The notes under the pieces: generated by a model
Database searches by the model: none
The model's input: only the letters and a program-made list of their open reading frames with translations
Told to the model about the DNA's origin: nothing
Part shown: positions 11,402 through 22,690 of the stretch, one piece after another
Numbering within the stretch: the first letter of the stretch is position 1
How the letters are laid out: every line of letters starts with the position of its first letter
Made by a program: the position numbers and the translations under genes
NCBI RefSeq assembly: GCF_047948215.1
Contig: NC_134461.1
Span: 82,670,103 to 82,734,102 of the forward strand
DNA from: Lycorma delicatula
Taxonomy: Eukaryota; Arthropoda; Insecta; Hemiptera; Fulgoridae
Direction of reading: 5' to 3'
DNA: 64,000 nt

Positions 11402-11746
11402 GATGTGGATACCACATCAAATAGGCGTACCTTGTACGCCTATTAAATTAATATACACATTTTTTCTACACTTCATTTAAACTTATTTCACTTGAAAGTG
11501 AGATTCGATCTTCCAATTCTTTAATAAAGTGGACAGTTAACAATTGCTAAAATACTAGTTATTAACATCAAATATTTATAGAATTATTAATTCAACAATC
11601 TTACCTGAAATATTAGGATAGAGTAATGCCCCTTTACTACTCTTTAAATAAATGTATGTTTTATATCTGTTTTTTTTTTTTAATTGTTATGATGTAACCT
11701 TCATCAAAATGAAAACAAAACGAATAACCAGATGTTTCAGCAAATT
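11402..11746 (-). mobile_element. Family D plus spacer, copy D3, with a perfect end hairpin
   Basis: Minus-strand family D: 3' end at left (TGATGTGGATACCACATCA), then AACTGTCCACTTTATTAAAG on the minus strand, then the spacer that joins D to C. Bases 11420-11430 (AATAGGCGTAC) and 11434-11444 (GTACGCCTATT) are a perfect 11-base inverted repeat around CTT. Other copies have only the right arm, so part of the end was duplicated in inverted form here. Confidence 0.75.
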
Positions 11747-12015
11747 TGATGTGGACACCACATGACTTACTTGTACGCCTATTAAATTACATATACACAT
11801 TTTTTTTTAAAACGAAAAGAACATAATATTTTATTTCATTAATAACTTCTGATATTTTTTCATTTTTTTTTTTTTTTATTGATATTGAAAATTATTATTT
11901 ATTATAAAGATTTTTATAATCAGAGGCTAATAAATCAATATATTTAAATTAAAAAAAAAAAAGTTAAAAAAAAGGAGATGAAGTCTGAATCGAACCGATG
12001 TGTCCCAGATTCCCC
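11747..12015 (-). mobile_element. Family C, 3' half, copy C8, joined to D3
   Basis: Minus-strand copy of the right part of family C: TTGATGTGGACACCACATGA at left, then the AATAACTTCTGATATTTTTT block and AGTCTGAATCGAACCGATGT. It stops in the region equivalent to the GGGGAAGGCACATCGGTTCG block. With the spacer and D3 it repeats, in reverse, the arrangement at 28286-29275. Confidence 0.75.
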
Positions 12016-12439
12016 TAAAAGAAAAAATATGAGATATAGTAAGAAGTTTAAAATTAAATAAAAGAACACGCGGAATGGATCGATGAATCAAATCAAAAGA
12101 TTGATAAAAAGAAAAAATTAATAATATTGAGTAATTAATTATAAAATTTAGGAATTATAATAAAGAAAAATATCAACATTATGTATGATCGTAAATTTTA
12201 CAAATTTGTAGGCAATCGTATATATTAAATAACATTAAATTACGATTCTTTTCATTATACTTTCTTTACGTTTGGATTTTAGTATAGAAATAAGACGCAC
12301 CATTTCAATTTTAACTCAATTCCTCAATTTTGTTCGGTCTATGATTTACTCTTTGGTTCTAATCTTTCTTTCTTGATGATTTGTCCACAGGATAAAGCTT
12401 GTTCGCAGGATACTGATATGGAATTTTGTAGCGTTATGA

Positions 12440-12495
12440 AATGCCATGCCTGGCCGGGATTCGAATCCGGGACCTCTGGATGAAAGGCAGAGAAT
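12440..12495 (-). mobile_element. SINE B head fragment, copy B1
   Basis: The minus-strand B-box GGATTCGAATCC and flanking ATGCCATGCCTGGCCGG and GACCTCTGGATGAAAGG match the head of SINE B. The left half of the head and the tail are missing. Confidence 0.75.
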
Positions 12496-13965
12496 ACAAT
12501 TAATAATATATCATAAACTGGCGAACCTACATGTAACGCAGCGAATAAGGTATGCGCTGTTAACAGATTTTTAACTAAATATATTACTAAATACCAAATC
12601 TACGACTCATTTAATAACTATAATTTTTCAATGAACTATTAAACGTTTATGTGAATAATTTATATGAGTATTTTAATTTATTAGAATAAGAATATTTTCC
12701 CTGACTTTAACTGCAAAAACGCGGTGAACGGGTGATTGGCTGAAATTTTAATACCTAAACAACTGTAACGTAGTTTTCTTACTTAATGACCTTATTTCTT
12801 TTCAAGTTTGTGAAGTAATATTTATGTAGATTTTCATTTGTGATAGAAAGAAAGTACATGTAAATATTAAATACAAAGATGCCAAGATTAAAAAAAAATT
12901 ATTAGGGATAAAATCTATTTTATCCCTATTAAATTAATCTTTTGGTCTTTTATGTCCTTTTTATGCTCAGATTTTTCTTGGGGTTTGTCGAGAATCTTTA
13001 AATTCCTTCTTCTGTAACACGACTTAGTAATGCCAACATCACATAATATAAATGAATTTTTTTATACCAGATATGCAGGTTTATAAATACTCCATAGTGT
13101 TACTTAACTTCGATTTTCATTCGTCGAACAGTGTATTAAAAAAGGTTAAGGCCGGTAACTCGTTAACCCGTCAATTCAATAATTTTTTTTAACATAACAC
13201 CTTATTTGTAAGTCGATAAAAGGGAGAAAAAGGTGCCTTTATATTTTTATGTTGTCTAATATTAATAAATAATAAACGTAAAACGAAATCAATTAAATGT
13301 CTGTGTAATAAAATAGAAAAAAACCAGTTCTGCATTATTTAGTTTATAAGTAAAAAAACCATTCTCTAGCATTTTAATCTTAAATATCTCTTACAATCTT
13401 TTTTTTAAAGTAAACGAAAAAAGGTTTTTTCATTAAAATCTAAATAAAAAATGTTCTACATGTAATTTACATATTTTAAAATAAAAATAAAAGTCTATGA
13501 AACAGTTTTTTTAGGCATTAATCCTAAAGGGGTCAACAGTTTTTAATTAAACTTTCACGTTAATTTATTTTTGAACCTGATTAACAATTAGGGTTCCATT
13601 TCGATTCAAAAATATGCCGGGAGCGCTTTTTACTCTGCCAAAAAAAAAGGTTTTTAGTAAATTTCTGGTGTTAATGTTATTTTAACAAAAAAATGAATAC
13701 TCTTGTTTCAATTTTGAATAATTTTTTTCTAAATATATATTTAAATGATAAATCATCTTCAAAGGTGACACTGATTACCGAAATATATATAAAAGAACAT
13801 GTCATGATTGACTAACAATCAACGGCGAGCAAGACCTACTGAAAATAAATTTATGGAAATTTGTGTATGTATATACGCTTTTCTTATAATGTAAATATAC
13901 ATTAAGAAAGGAGTTTTTGAAATTCCGTATTTAGAGAATTAAAACGGGGTAACAATGAAATTTAC
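12496..13965. other. AT-rich sequence, nothing assigned
   Basis: Mixed AT-rich DNA. A local inverted repeat ATAGGGATAAA/TTTATCCCTAT-like sequence is present near 12903-12930. No gene or repeat family recognised. Confidence 0.3.
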
Positions 13966-14450
13966 TATTTTTACATCCTTGTGTGAAGTAAAGGAAGTCT
14001 TGTGATCGCGAAAAATTTCGGTTTCAGATATCAACGGAAATATCAATTTTGACCAACCGTGAATCCATTTTGACTAGTTTCGGCGTGACGTCTGTAGGTG
14101 CGTACGTATGTATTAAAAACGATTATCTGTAGGATGTTGAAATTTTGTATTTAGGACTGTTGTATGTGCACCTCCTCTTTTGATTGCAATCAACTGGACC
14201 AAAAGTTTTCAAAAAAGCCCAAAATCTAAACAATTTGGATTTTAGACCTTTTTCTTAACTGAAGTAATAAGTCCTCATTGAGAGCTTTTGAACGATATAT
14301 TATATGCGGTATTTATTTTCATTAGTCACAGAGTTATAGTCAAATAAAATTTGAATTAATGAAATATTTGGATCTTACAGGGGGAAGGCACATCGATTCG
14401 AATCAGACTTCATCTAATTTTTTTTATGTTTAAATATATTGATGTGTTCA
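13966..14450 (+). mobile_element. Family C, copy C2, 3'-truncated
   Basis: Plus-strand copy from the left end (TTTTTACATCCTTGTGTGAAG) through the AACGGAAATATCAATTTTGA block, CCTTTTGATTGCAATCAA, AGTCACAGAGTTATAG and GGGGAAGGCACATCGATTCG. It ends near the AAATATATTGATG block, before the 3' palindrome. Confidence 0.82.
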
Positions 14451-14519
14451 TAATTTAAATCGAAAAATCAATTTCGATTTTTTCAGAGGCATACATTGCG
14501 TATAAATTAATTTTTATAA

Positions 14520-15190
14520 TAATCCAAAACTTTTTTCAAAAACTCAACCTCCCCTCTTAAAACTGAAATACATGTTTGTATTTTTTGCTTTATCTCCTCC
14601 CTTCGGATTCAGTGTTACATTTTTTTTGTTGATTTTATGTAATTTTATGGCTATCAAAAATATCTATCATTTTCCCAAATTATCTTCCCTGGACTTTAAC
14701 ACTTAAAGATTCTTTTTTTTTTTTAATTTTTACGTTCTTGTTTAGCCTTTATTGGAGGGGCAGTTAGAATTAGAGAAAACTCTACAAGAAAATTTGACAA
14801 CTTTTATATGAATATTTTTAGGAAATTAAAAAAAAGATTTATTCCCCCACCTCTAAAAATATAATTCTGTTTTTTTTGGTATCTAAAATCTTTTAATTTT
14901 TATTATTTAAAAAAAAGTTATTTTTCTTTATCATTTTAAGGGCAATTCAAATTTACGTAGTTTTGGCCCCTATAATATATGACGGACCCAGGATGAAAAA
15001 CAATTTTTTTCATTACTATTATAAAAGTTATACTTTACCTTTTCAATATTTTTAAACAATTCTTTTTTAAATTAATTGTTTCTTTGTTAATGATCGACTT
15101 CTTTATCAAATTTTTTTTTACTAAATTGTCCCCATAAGGTAAACGGAGCCCCCAAAATTTAATTTTTTTTTATTTGAAATTTATAAAATA
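14520..15190 (+). repeat. Degenerate repeat J, copy J1
   Basis: T-rich sequence with a weak but ordered resemblance to 43916-44480: AAAAACTCAACCTCCCC(T), CTTAAAACTGAAATACATG, CTCCCTTCGG, then TTAGA(A)TTAGAGAAAACT and GAATATTTTTAG. Both copies are on the plus strand. Function and class are unknown. Confidence 0.45.
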
Positions 15191-16752
15191 TGAAGCATAA
15201 ATCTTTTTTATAATTATTCCTGATGTTACTTAACATAAATTTATATAATAGAAACAGAGATCAATCGCGGACTGTTAATCTACCAAAGTTTCTTTATTTT
15301 AATTCTCTATTAAATCCTTTTTTCTGAGAAAAGACGGAAAGGCTTATGCGGGTGCTTTACGGCCGGATGTTCTTCCTGGCGACAAATTAAAAGATCGAGT
15401 TAAATATGGAAAGTATAACGTGTGAAAAATGCCGTACCTAACAAGAATTCTTACTATTAGTAAATTACAATCGTAAATGATTTTACTTAATTAACGCGGG
15501 AACATAATACAACAGACAAGATTTCTAATCTCAGAAACTATTAAAAATGATATACATGCAAGTTGTTCGTATTCTAAATAAACCAGTACGTACCTTAAGC
15601 AATTTATTAAATCTTACGTAATTTCTTAACATGTTTTATTACTTCATATAAGATTTAATAAACTGCACTATTATTCATATTTCCCTCCCTCCTCACTCAT
15701 TTTCTCTTTTTTCTTTCTTTCTCTCAATCACTCTTTCTGATTACATAAAATTACATAAGTCTAACAATACTTATTATTTCGAAAAATTATTAGTTAATAA
15801 TAATTATTATAAGAAGATAACAAAACCGGTGGAGTGAATACATGTTATCACAAATTTACATCGCGTAATGAATGATAAAACAATTAACTAAATAAATTAA
15901 AAGTATTTCCTTTTAATGTTAACTAATGTTGATAACAAATAATTTTGGCACAAAAAAAAGGACAGGATATTTAATAAGAGTAATACAATTAGTTATTACT
16001 ATAATATATTAATACACATACTCAGAAAAGAGCTAGCTGAATATCATCTCTAGCAATACATCTGTTAAAGTCCAAGGTCATCAATTTTTTTGTGTAATCT
16101 TTAACGTTTAAAATACAATTTTATGATGAACTTGTTTAAAATCTATTCAACCGGTTAAAAAAAGTTATCATTGATTAAAAATAAAAATAATACAAATCTT
16201 ATATTAAAGAATAATAAATGAAAAAAAATAAAAAAATATATATATATATATATAGTATAACCAATAAATGAGACTTAATGAAACGATTACAGTTACTCCT
16301 CCTTTAAAAAAAAAATAATAACAAAAATGTTTATATCTAGGATGAATCTTAAAAAAAAAATCGTACGATTCCTCTGGAAAAAAATGTACGCTGGAAGGGT
16401 GATTGTAAAAGCGTAGATATTGTATATACTTCCTACTGAATATTACTCCAAAAATGACATATCTGTAAATATTTAATGAATATAAATTAATAAGAAAAAA
16501 AATTACATGATAAAATAAGTTTAATTAATAAAATAAATTCCTATAAATCTGTAGTTGTAATAAAACATGGGTGTTTAAAAGATATCAAAATAATTTTCTT
16601 AAAAATAACAATAATAAATATTGTTAACCTAAGTTGTTTTTTCATACCACGAAAAAATCATGCAAAACTCAATTTTCGATTAGTAAACGCAAACAACGTT
16701 ACACGTTTATTCAACAAATGATTATTAGTTTAAATAATAATTTGTTTTTAAT
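15191..16752. other. AT-rich sequence, nothing assigned with confidence
   Basis: About 15335-15425 is GC-richer (GGGTGCTTTACGGCCGGATG, TTCTTCCTGGCGACAAA) and resembles a motif widespread in repeats, but it is too short to assign. 15680-15740 is pyrimidine-rich. 16237-16254 is a short (TA)n. The rest is AT-rich with no gene. Confidence 0.35.
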
Positions 16753-16818
16753 TTAATAAAAAAAAAGACAAGAAGCTATACATACAGATTTATTTACTTG
16801 AAAAAATAAATAAATAAA

Positions 16819-16830
16819 ACTAACCTTAAT
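16819..16830 (-). other. 5' splice donor of innexin intron 1
   Basis: On the minus strand the reading frame runs ATTAAG then GTTAGT, close to the insect donor consensus AG|GTAAGT. It sits in phase 0 after lysine 171. Homology to innexins stops exactly here. Confidence 0.75.
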
Positions 16831-17337
16831 ATGACGTAACAAATAGTCGATCAGAACTTTCTTCTTTTTGTTTTTCTCTTTCTCATGACAAATGCCGATA
16901 TTAAGTCCCATTACAAGTGATCTCATAAGTCCACCTTCCCAAGCATCCCACATCCATTTCGGTGTGTAACATAAAAGTGCTTGAAAAAATAAAGCGAAAC
17001 AAACCCATTGGTAATAAGAATAATATTTTTTTGCATCTTCGTCGTTAAAATCGTTAGCGATACCCGGATGTGCGACCGCGACACCGACTTGTCGTTGAAA
17101 TGCATCGGGCATCGTGTATGTTGATGTTATCCAACAATATGTATTTATCGGATTCGTTGGTAAACCGTTTACAATACATTGTATCGGTGTACCGACGAAT
17201 TGAGTAGCTGTTATGATCATGGAACATGCCGACAGTAAAACGGTCGTAAACACATTATGTAAACGAAATATAGCATTGTCTATCGTTACTTCTTGCCACT
17301 TCAAGTAATCTTTTAAACTTCCTAACAATTTCAACAT
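16825..17337 (-). CDS. inx1: Innexin, first coding exon (innexin-1/ogre-like), 171 codons
   Basis: Innexins form hexameric channels that join as gap junctions between neighbouring invertebrate cells; the protein is a four-pass plasma-membrane protein. The exon encodes residues 1-171 of a family that is usually about 360-400 residues. It begins MLKLLGSLKDYLKWQ, very like the innexin-1/ogre N-terminus. The first membrane segment lies near residues 28-47, and the first extracellular loop carries the expected cysteines C54 and C68 before the NTYCW motif. The innexin signature YYQWV is at 108-112, opening the second membrane segment (about 111-124). The cytoplasmic loop starts with GGLMRSLVMGLNI and a lysine-rich stretch. 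The ATG has A at -3. Coding ends at HIK, followed by a GTTAGT donor; insect innexin-1 continues here with a residue run starting RH. Reading on gives 23 unrelated residues before a stop at 16753, so that extension is intronic. No other innexin exon was found in the window. The family call is secure; the orthologue call is good but from memory of the family. Confidence 0.93.
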
Positions 17338-17960
17338 TGTTTATCGCTAATTATTATTTATTTTTAAATATATGTAAATATAAAACGACGAATAACCTCA
17401 CTCGATACTTTAAATCACAACAATCACACACAGAATTTTTAAAACACTGTCATAAAAACACAAGAAGAAATAGTCATAGTTTAATTTTATAAATATTTGT
17501 AGTAAACTAAAAACTTTTTAACAGAACAGTTTGAGATTTGAAACTAGCGTTTGAGTTCGTACGTTCGTTCGGAGCTGTCCTGTAAAAACCCAAACCACCA
17601 CTTTTGCCTCGAGGGGTTATAATTCTATCTCGCTTTAACTTTAATCTATCCGGCTATCTTTTTCTATCTTCTTCTTCAGAAGACCAGTTTCCCCACCCCT
17701 TTGTTCTTTATTACCAGTAGGGAACAGAACGCAACATAACACGACTACAATAACAAAACAGATCTTTCTCTACAGCTGCAGTATTCACTATTTTACCGAT
17801 ACTACTGGAGAGAGCGTGGCGCGCGTTTACACTGTTGTGGACTGTAGTAAAAGAAGGAGGGGAACACAACACGGTTTCATCTTCCCCTCTATTCCGAACT
17901 ATACATTCACTTCCCCTACTACAACCACCCGTTTTTACTCCGTATATCCCCTCTTACTAT
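17338..17960 (-). promoter_or_regulatory. 5' UTR and probable promoter region of the innexin gene
   Basis: The 190 bases just upstream of the ATG are AT-rich with no better start codon in frame, consistent with a 5' UTR. From about 17540 to 17960 the sequence becomes less repetitive and richer in C and G than its surroundings, and I see no repeat family in it. A CGAACGAACGTACGAACTC block (minus strand) near 17555-17573 resembles a downstream core-promoter setting, but no TATA box or unambiguous initiator could be assigned. No convincing splice acceptor precedes the ATG, so a leader continuous to about 17550 is possible. This is an inference from position and composition. Confidence 0.4.
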
Positions 17961-20029
17961 ATACTCTCGCATCAGGGTCCCTTTTTATTCTTATTTTCAT
18001 CATCCACTCGTTACAAGGAAGAACAAAACTGTATTACTGTATTTTTTTTTATTATCGCTATAACATTACTTTTTAAATCTTTTAAATAAATTTAGATCTT
18101 TTTGTTTTGTTTTCATCTCTCTTTTATTCCTTTTAAAAATATTTCTTGCAAGTAAAATCAATACAATAATTCGTAACATTACGACAAATTTTAATATCTA
18201 AAATAGGTAATTTATGACAAAATTACGAGTAATTTTTTAATATGGTTGATATTGTCAAAAATTATTATATCCAAATAAAATTATATATTTTATTTTTTAT
18301 TATTATTTAAAAACAAAATGTTATCAATTTAATTTATCGTAATTTTGTCGCTTTATTACTAATAAAAAAAGATAAGGTTTTTTGATGAAATAATCAAAAA
18401 GATTACTCAATAACTGGAGATAAATTGGAGATGATGAAGACGAACCAGAAATCAAAAGCATTTTTACACAAGATGCAAAAACGGATTTTTTTAATAAAAT
18501 AGCCTAATTACATAAAATAGCGGTATTTTATGAAGACATTCATTATTTTGACTACCTCTATTTTGTTTATCAAGCTTTCTATATTGTTAATGATGTAACA
18601 CTACAAAAACGAAAAAAGTAATGGTGTGCCTAAAAAATGTATTTTGATGTACCTTACATCAAAAAGGTAAGGTAAGGTTTTTTATGGTATTAAATTATGT
18701 TTTCACTGAAAGTAATGATGTTCACTACAGTGCAATCCCTTTGGTTAACAGAATGAAGCTGTTGCTTGTTGAACTGATTCATTTTGTTGGAAATGTAATA
18801 TAGTATATTCATCTCAGTAAAGAAGGCATTTGGAAACATCTTTACTACATATTTTTATTAATAAGCCTGGCATGAGTTACTTGTTATTGAGAAAAGCTTT
18901 AATATTTTCGGGAATGATTTGGTTCTCATCAAGTTGTACAATCATTCGGTTATAGGAAATAACATTTTTTTAAAAACAACTTAACGGGCTATTGTTCATT
19001 ATTAACGGATATGTGAATTTCATTCAAGCATTATCAGTAATCACTATCTGTATATAATGTATGTAAAATTAATTCTTATTTATTAAAGTGCTCCAAACAC
19101 TCATCTTTTTCTTAATACTTTAAGTTTTCATAAAACAAAATTATAATAAATTACCATTTTCATTAGCGTATTCGCGTATTACTGAACCGATATAGACGAA
19201 ATACCCAGAAGCAGTTTATTTAATTCTTTTATAGAGCTGTACAATAAATTTTGTTAAAACTAAAACACGTACTCATAGGGATCGACTCGTTTATCTCAAT
19301 AAATAATTTTCTTTCCTTGTTCACTCTAAAAAAAAAAAAAAAACAATTACTCTTTTAAAATTTATTATTTTCAGGGAACATTCGATGAATATGCAAACTG
19401 AGCGCTCTGAACCCTACATTATCGAAATATTTTTTAATATTTAAATTTTCAGGATTAGTTAACAAAAATATTTTTTTTTTTACATTTTTATTGCAAAGAT
19501 GGTTGTTATTTGTCTATAATACACTACCCCCTTACATAAATTAAAATTTTATGAAAGATATAAATTTTTTTCTGGAAACAAAAAATAATAAGTTATAATA
19601 ATTTTTAAAATATTATAAGAAAGAAACTGGATTTTAAAAAAATTAATCTTCTTTTTTATCACTTTTTACCAAGCTCCACCAAGAGAAAATATGAAGTGTT
19701 AAGATTGTACCTTTGTTTTTATCCCTATTTTCCAGAATAACTCCACCGATTTTTACCAACGCTAAAAACGTAAAAGAAGTATCACACCCGGTATTTGACC
19801 CGTATGTTGTACTTTTTAACCGACTTTAGTAATAGGTGGGGGCTCTTAATTCGAACCTTATGGTTTTATATATACAGCCGTTAAACCAGCCCAAAATTTT
19901 ACATGAATTATTTCATTATGTTACTGTATTTACAAGTCTGCCCCAATTAAAAGGTTGCCCCGAATAACCTCTTACTTACCGTAATTCTTACTGGAATTAA
20001 GTATATATATTTATTTATTTGTATTTATA
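17961..20029. other. AT-rich sequence upstream of the innexin gene, nothing assigned
   Basis: The open frames overlapping 17816-18089 are low-complexity and lack a domain. 18420-18500 has a short, more complex patch. A tandem-like AAGGTAAGGTAAGG occurs near 18664-18677. No repeat family match was noted. Confidence 0.3.
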
Positions 20030-20300
20030 CTAGTCGGTCAGGATTCGCTTCACTCGCTCGACCGTCTAGCTAGGGGGTTCTGCTCCCTGGACACCCATGG
20101 TCCAGGCGAGTCCCAGAGTCAACCCAGGAGCCTCCAGAAGTAACGGGGCCAACTCGGGGCTGCAGAGTCCACTTTCTCGTCCGGTCATGTGGCTCCGCAA
20201 AGCTTGCTTAGCTTGCTATTTAACCATTAGACCCCCAGCATTATTCGTTACCATCATCGTTGTGAGAATAATACTCATAAATAACAATTAAGATATTCAG
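20030..20300 (+). repeat. Dispersed repeat F, copy F1
   Basis: GC-rich island (GCTTCACTCGCTCGACCGTC, CTGCTCCCTGGACACCC, CGAGTCCCAGAGTCAACCC) that aligns in order with 49988-50170. The open frame across it is not shared with the other copy, so it is not coding. Class unknown. Confidence 0.55.
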
Positions 20301-20395
20301 GCTTTACAGAGACCTGAATAGACACTAAATTACAAAAGACAGAATAGCAGTAACTACAGTAAAAAAGTACATAGACCTTTGACGAGGAAAATCTC

Positions 20396-20640
20396 CACAA
20401 CCTACATCTGTCGCCATGGTGACAGAAGTATAATAATGAAGTAAAAGAATTAATTTTTTTTCTTTAATGAATATCTTTAATTCACAACGTCACCCCCAAG
20501 GGGTTAGGGCTCGATCTATGGGCTTCAATCTTCTCTGGGATAACACGAATGTATCCGGCAAATTTGAAAGGGATTGGTCGATTTATTCTCGCAAGATGCT
20601 GAAATAAACAGACAAACCTTCGTCTTTATATATAACAGGA
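20396..20640 (+). repeat. Dispersed repeat G, copy G1
   Basis: Matches 24515-24717 in the same orientation: GTCGCCATGGTGACAGAAGT, TTAATGAATATCTTTAAT, GGTTAGGGCTCGATC, GGATAACACGAATGTATCCG, then TCGCAAGATGC and AAACAGACAAAC. It contains the palindrome CGCCATGGTGACAG/CACCATGGCAACAG. It lies about 95 bases after F1. Confidence 0.7.
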
Positions 20641-21512
20641 TATGTCTTATTCTTTACCAAGTAGAGAGATTTCATTGATTTCTTTTTATATTATGAAAGA
20701 AAATCCTCTCTCGTAGTCATAATATGATTTTTTTTTTAATTAAGTGAAGTATTTTTTTATACGACAAATTATTTTTTCTGTATAGCCAATTAGCTTAGAG
20801 GTAATGTTTAATTCTAAATCATTCTGATATTCAAAATATTTTTTTCCAGAATTTTGAGAAAATTAATTCATAAAGTTAGAGTAAAAAAAACAATTTTTTT
20901 TGCCCTGAGATGTTTTGGAAATCAGAAATTCGTAATTGATAAAACTTTCTGCATCTATTAATTTGCATTTCTTTTATTTTTTGAATAAGTTTTTGATTTT
21001 TACTTTGCTTTTGAACGGGGGTTATTTTCATGAAGAGTTTATAGTAATCTTACCCATTTTTCTTTACCCAAAAATTTAAAAAATATTGTACGATAAACTT
21101 TTTAAAAAAAACTCTAAAGAATTCCTATAAAGATGAAAGAATAATAATTTGTTATTAATTCAGTTCTTCTTTAAATTTTGTTTTTGAAGTCGGCGCTAAA
21201 TTAAAGGAAAATCAGTAGCTTTGTTTTTTTGTTTTTAAACTGAAAATTGAAAAACACAGACCGTTATTTTCAATTAAGTTCAGTATAAACTGAATCGCTG
21301 AATTAAGAACTAAAATTAATAGCGAATTAAAATTGTACAATTTATTATTTTCGTAATATTATAAGTTTCATTGTTTTAAAAAATATAAAAAAACGTAAAT
21401 AAGAAATTAATGACGTAGACAACGTTACCCATATGTCGATATGTGACATATGATATTGACAATCGATATAGATGATATCTCTCGATAAATTCAACGTTAA
21501 ATTTAGTAAAAG
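20641..21512. other. AT-rich sequence, nothing assigned
   Basis: T- and A-rich DNA; a weak resemblance to family J between 20860 and 21130 is too poor to call. Confidence 0.3.
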
Positions 21513-21550
21513 AAGTTTAGGTTATATATTTAAGTTTAGGTTATATATTT
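21513..21550. repeat. Perfect 19-bp tandem duplication
   Basis: AAGTTTAGGTTATATATTT occurs twice head to tail (21513-21531 and 21532-21550) with no mismatch, which points to a recent slippage or duplication event. Confidence 0.9.
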
Positions 21551-21714
21551 ATACTTTTTTTTTCAATGTATCTCTTTTAAACGGTCTTTATCATATAGAA
21601 CTAATCATTCCCGGAACAAATAATAATAAATTGTAAAATTTTCAGCGAATCGGTTAAATAGGTTTTGAGTTATTAAGGCACACACAAAACGAAGATTATC
21701 TTTTATTTATTTTT

Positions 21715-22020
21715 TAAAAGAATAATGTTTTACGGTCATTTAACGAGAATGAATGAAGAAAACATTTTAACTTCATTTATAATAACAAAACGTAAAAACA
21801 ATTGTCTTCCGTAGATAATAAAGGAATTCCAAGACATAAGAATAAGAGATAAAAAAGTTCTAAGACAGGGAAATTTTCATGAAAAAAGTAAATAAGTTAA
21901 AAAGATTTAATATGGGTCAAGAGGGAAGAGAAAACAACAAGAGAACCACGGTACACAGAGAAAGATGTAAGAAAATAATGACTGGTGGATGCTGAAGAAG
22001 ATTTAAGCCTCAAAGGAAAA
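21715..22020 (+). pseudogene. LINE ORF2 C-terminal tail fragment
   Basis: Plus-strand frames with shifts give MFYGHLTRMNEEN at about 21726-21764. This is the GHL.RM motif that follows the reverse transcriptase in the LINE at 59790-60897 (there SFFGHLIRTSETRLS). A charged segment follows (IKEFQDIRIRDKKVLRQ), like the WxxEIxxD tail. Only the end of the ORF is present. Confidence 0.5.
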
Positions 22021-22558
22021 TATTGTCATATTTTATTATGATATTATCATATACATATATGACATTATATCATATGATATATTTTCAAATTTTCATGTCA
22101 TATTCCAAAAAAATTTCATTATTAAAATAAAAATACCAATATTAGTATAAAAATAGAAAAAATAAATAAAATTTCATTTATAATATAAAAATTGTATAAA
22201 ACAGATTTATTTCTGTAACGTAAATAAACTAGAAAATACAAAGTAAATATGTATCTTTTTCGAATTCCCACGCCAAAAAAAAGCAATTAATTTTTTAACC
22301 AATCGACCAAATATCGATGTATTTTTAATATCCAATAAGAATTAGGTGGGAATATACATGCTTTAAAATAAAAAAATTCAATTTAAAGAAATGAAAGAAA
22401 AATTTATTATAGGGGAATTAATAACAACAAAATAACTAATAATAACAACAAAACTAAACAAAAAATAAATATTAAAACAATAAATATTTCAAAACGTAAT
22501 CAAACAAATTAGAACATTTCATTATTCTCATCACAGCAAAAATTAATATATATTAGAC

Positions 22559-22690
22559 CATTGATTCCCAAAGTGGTCCAAGTGGACCCCCAGGGGTCCA
22601 CGGGAGACTCGACGGGGATCTACGTTGGCGTGACAAAAAAATGGGGGTTCACAATTCGTAAGCGGGAGTCCACGAAAATTCATCTGGTTT
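22559..22690 (+). mobile_element. hAT-like transposon terminus or small non-autonomous element
   Basis: ATTCCCAAAGTGGTCCAAGT, then GGACCCCCAGGGGTCCACGG is typical of hAT-type terminal sequences, which often read CAGTGGTTCCCAA...GGGGTCCACGG. GGACCCCCAGGGGTCC is a palindrome. A partner end was not identified, so only a fragment may be present. The call rests on recalled family features. Confidence 0.45.

Larger units (their letters stand above)
1..16824 (-). other. Presumed 5'-proximal part of innexin intron 1
   Basis: If the exon belongs to an intact gene, exon 2 must lie on the minus strand to the left. I looked for the next innexin-1 segment (a KLYAIRYWACEF-like region, then the second extracellular loop) in 1-16824 and saw no coding-like stretch. 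The intron would then exceed 16.8 kb. The interval is filled with transposable-element remnants and AT-rich sequence. A short or diverged exon could have been missed by eye. Confidence 0.4.

Noticed and set aside
15335..15425. Short GC-richer segment that reads KAYAGALRPDVLPGDKLK
   Set aside because: Only about 30 codons, with no start, splice context or second copy in the window. It resembles a motif common in repeats.
16753..16824. Extension of the innexin frame by 23 residues to a stop
   Set aside because: The extension has no innexin similarity and begins exactly at a GTTAGT donor, so it is intron read-through.
17816..18089. Two overlapping open frames of 84-86 residues upstream of the innexin
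   Set aside because: They overlap in different frames, are low-complexity near the end and show no recognisable domain or start context.
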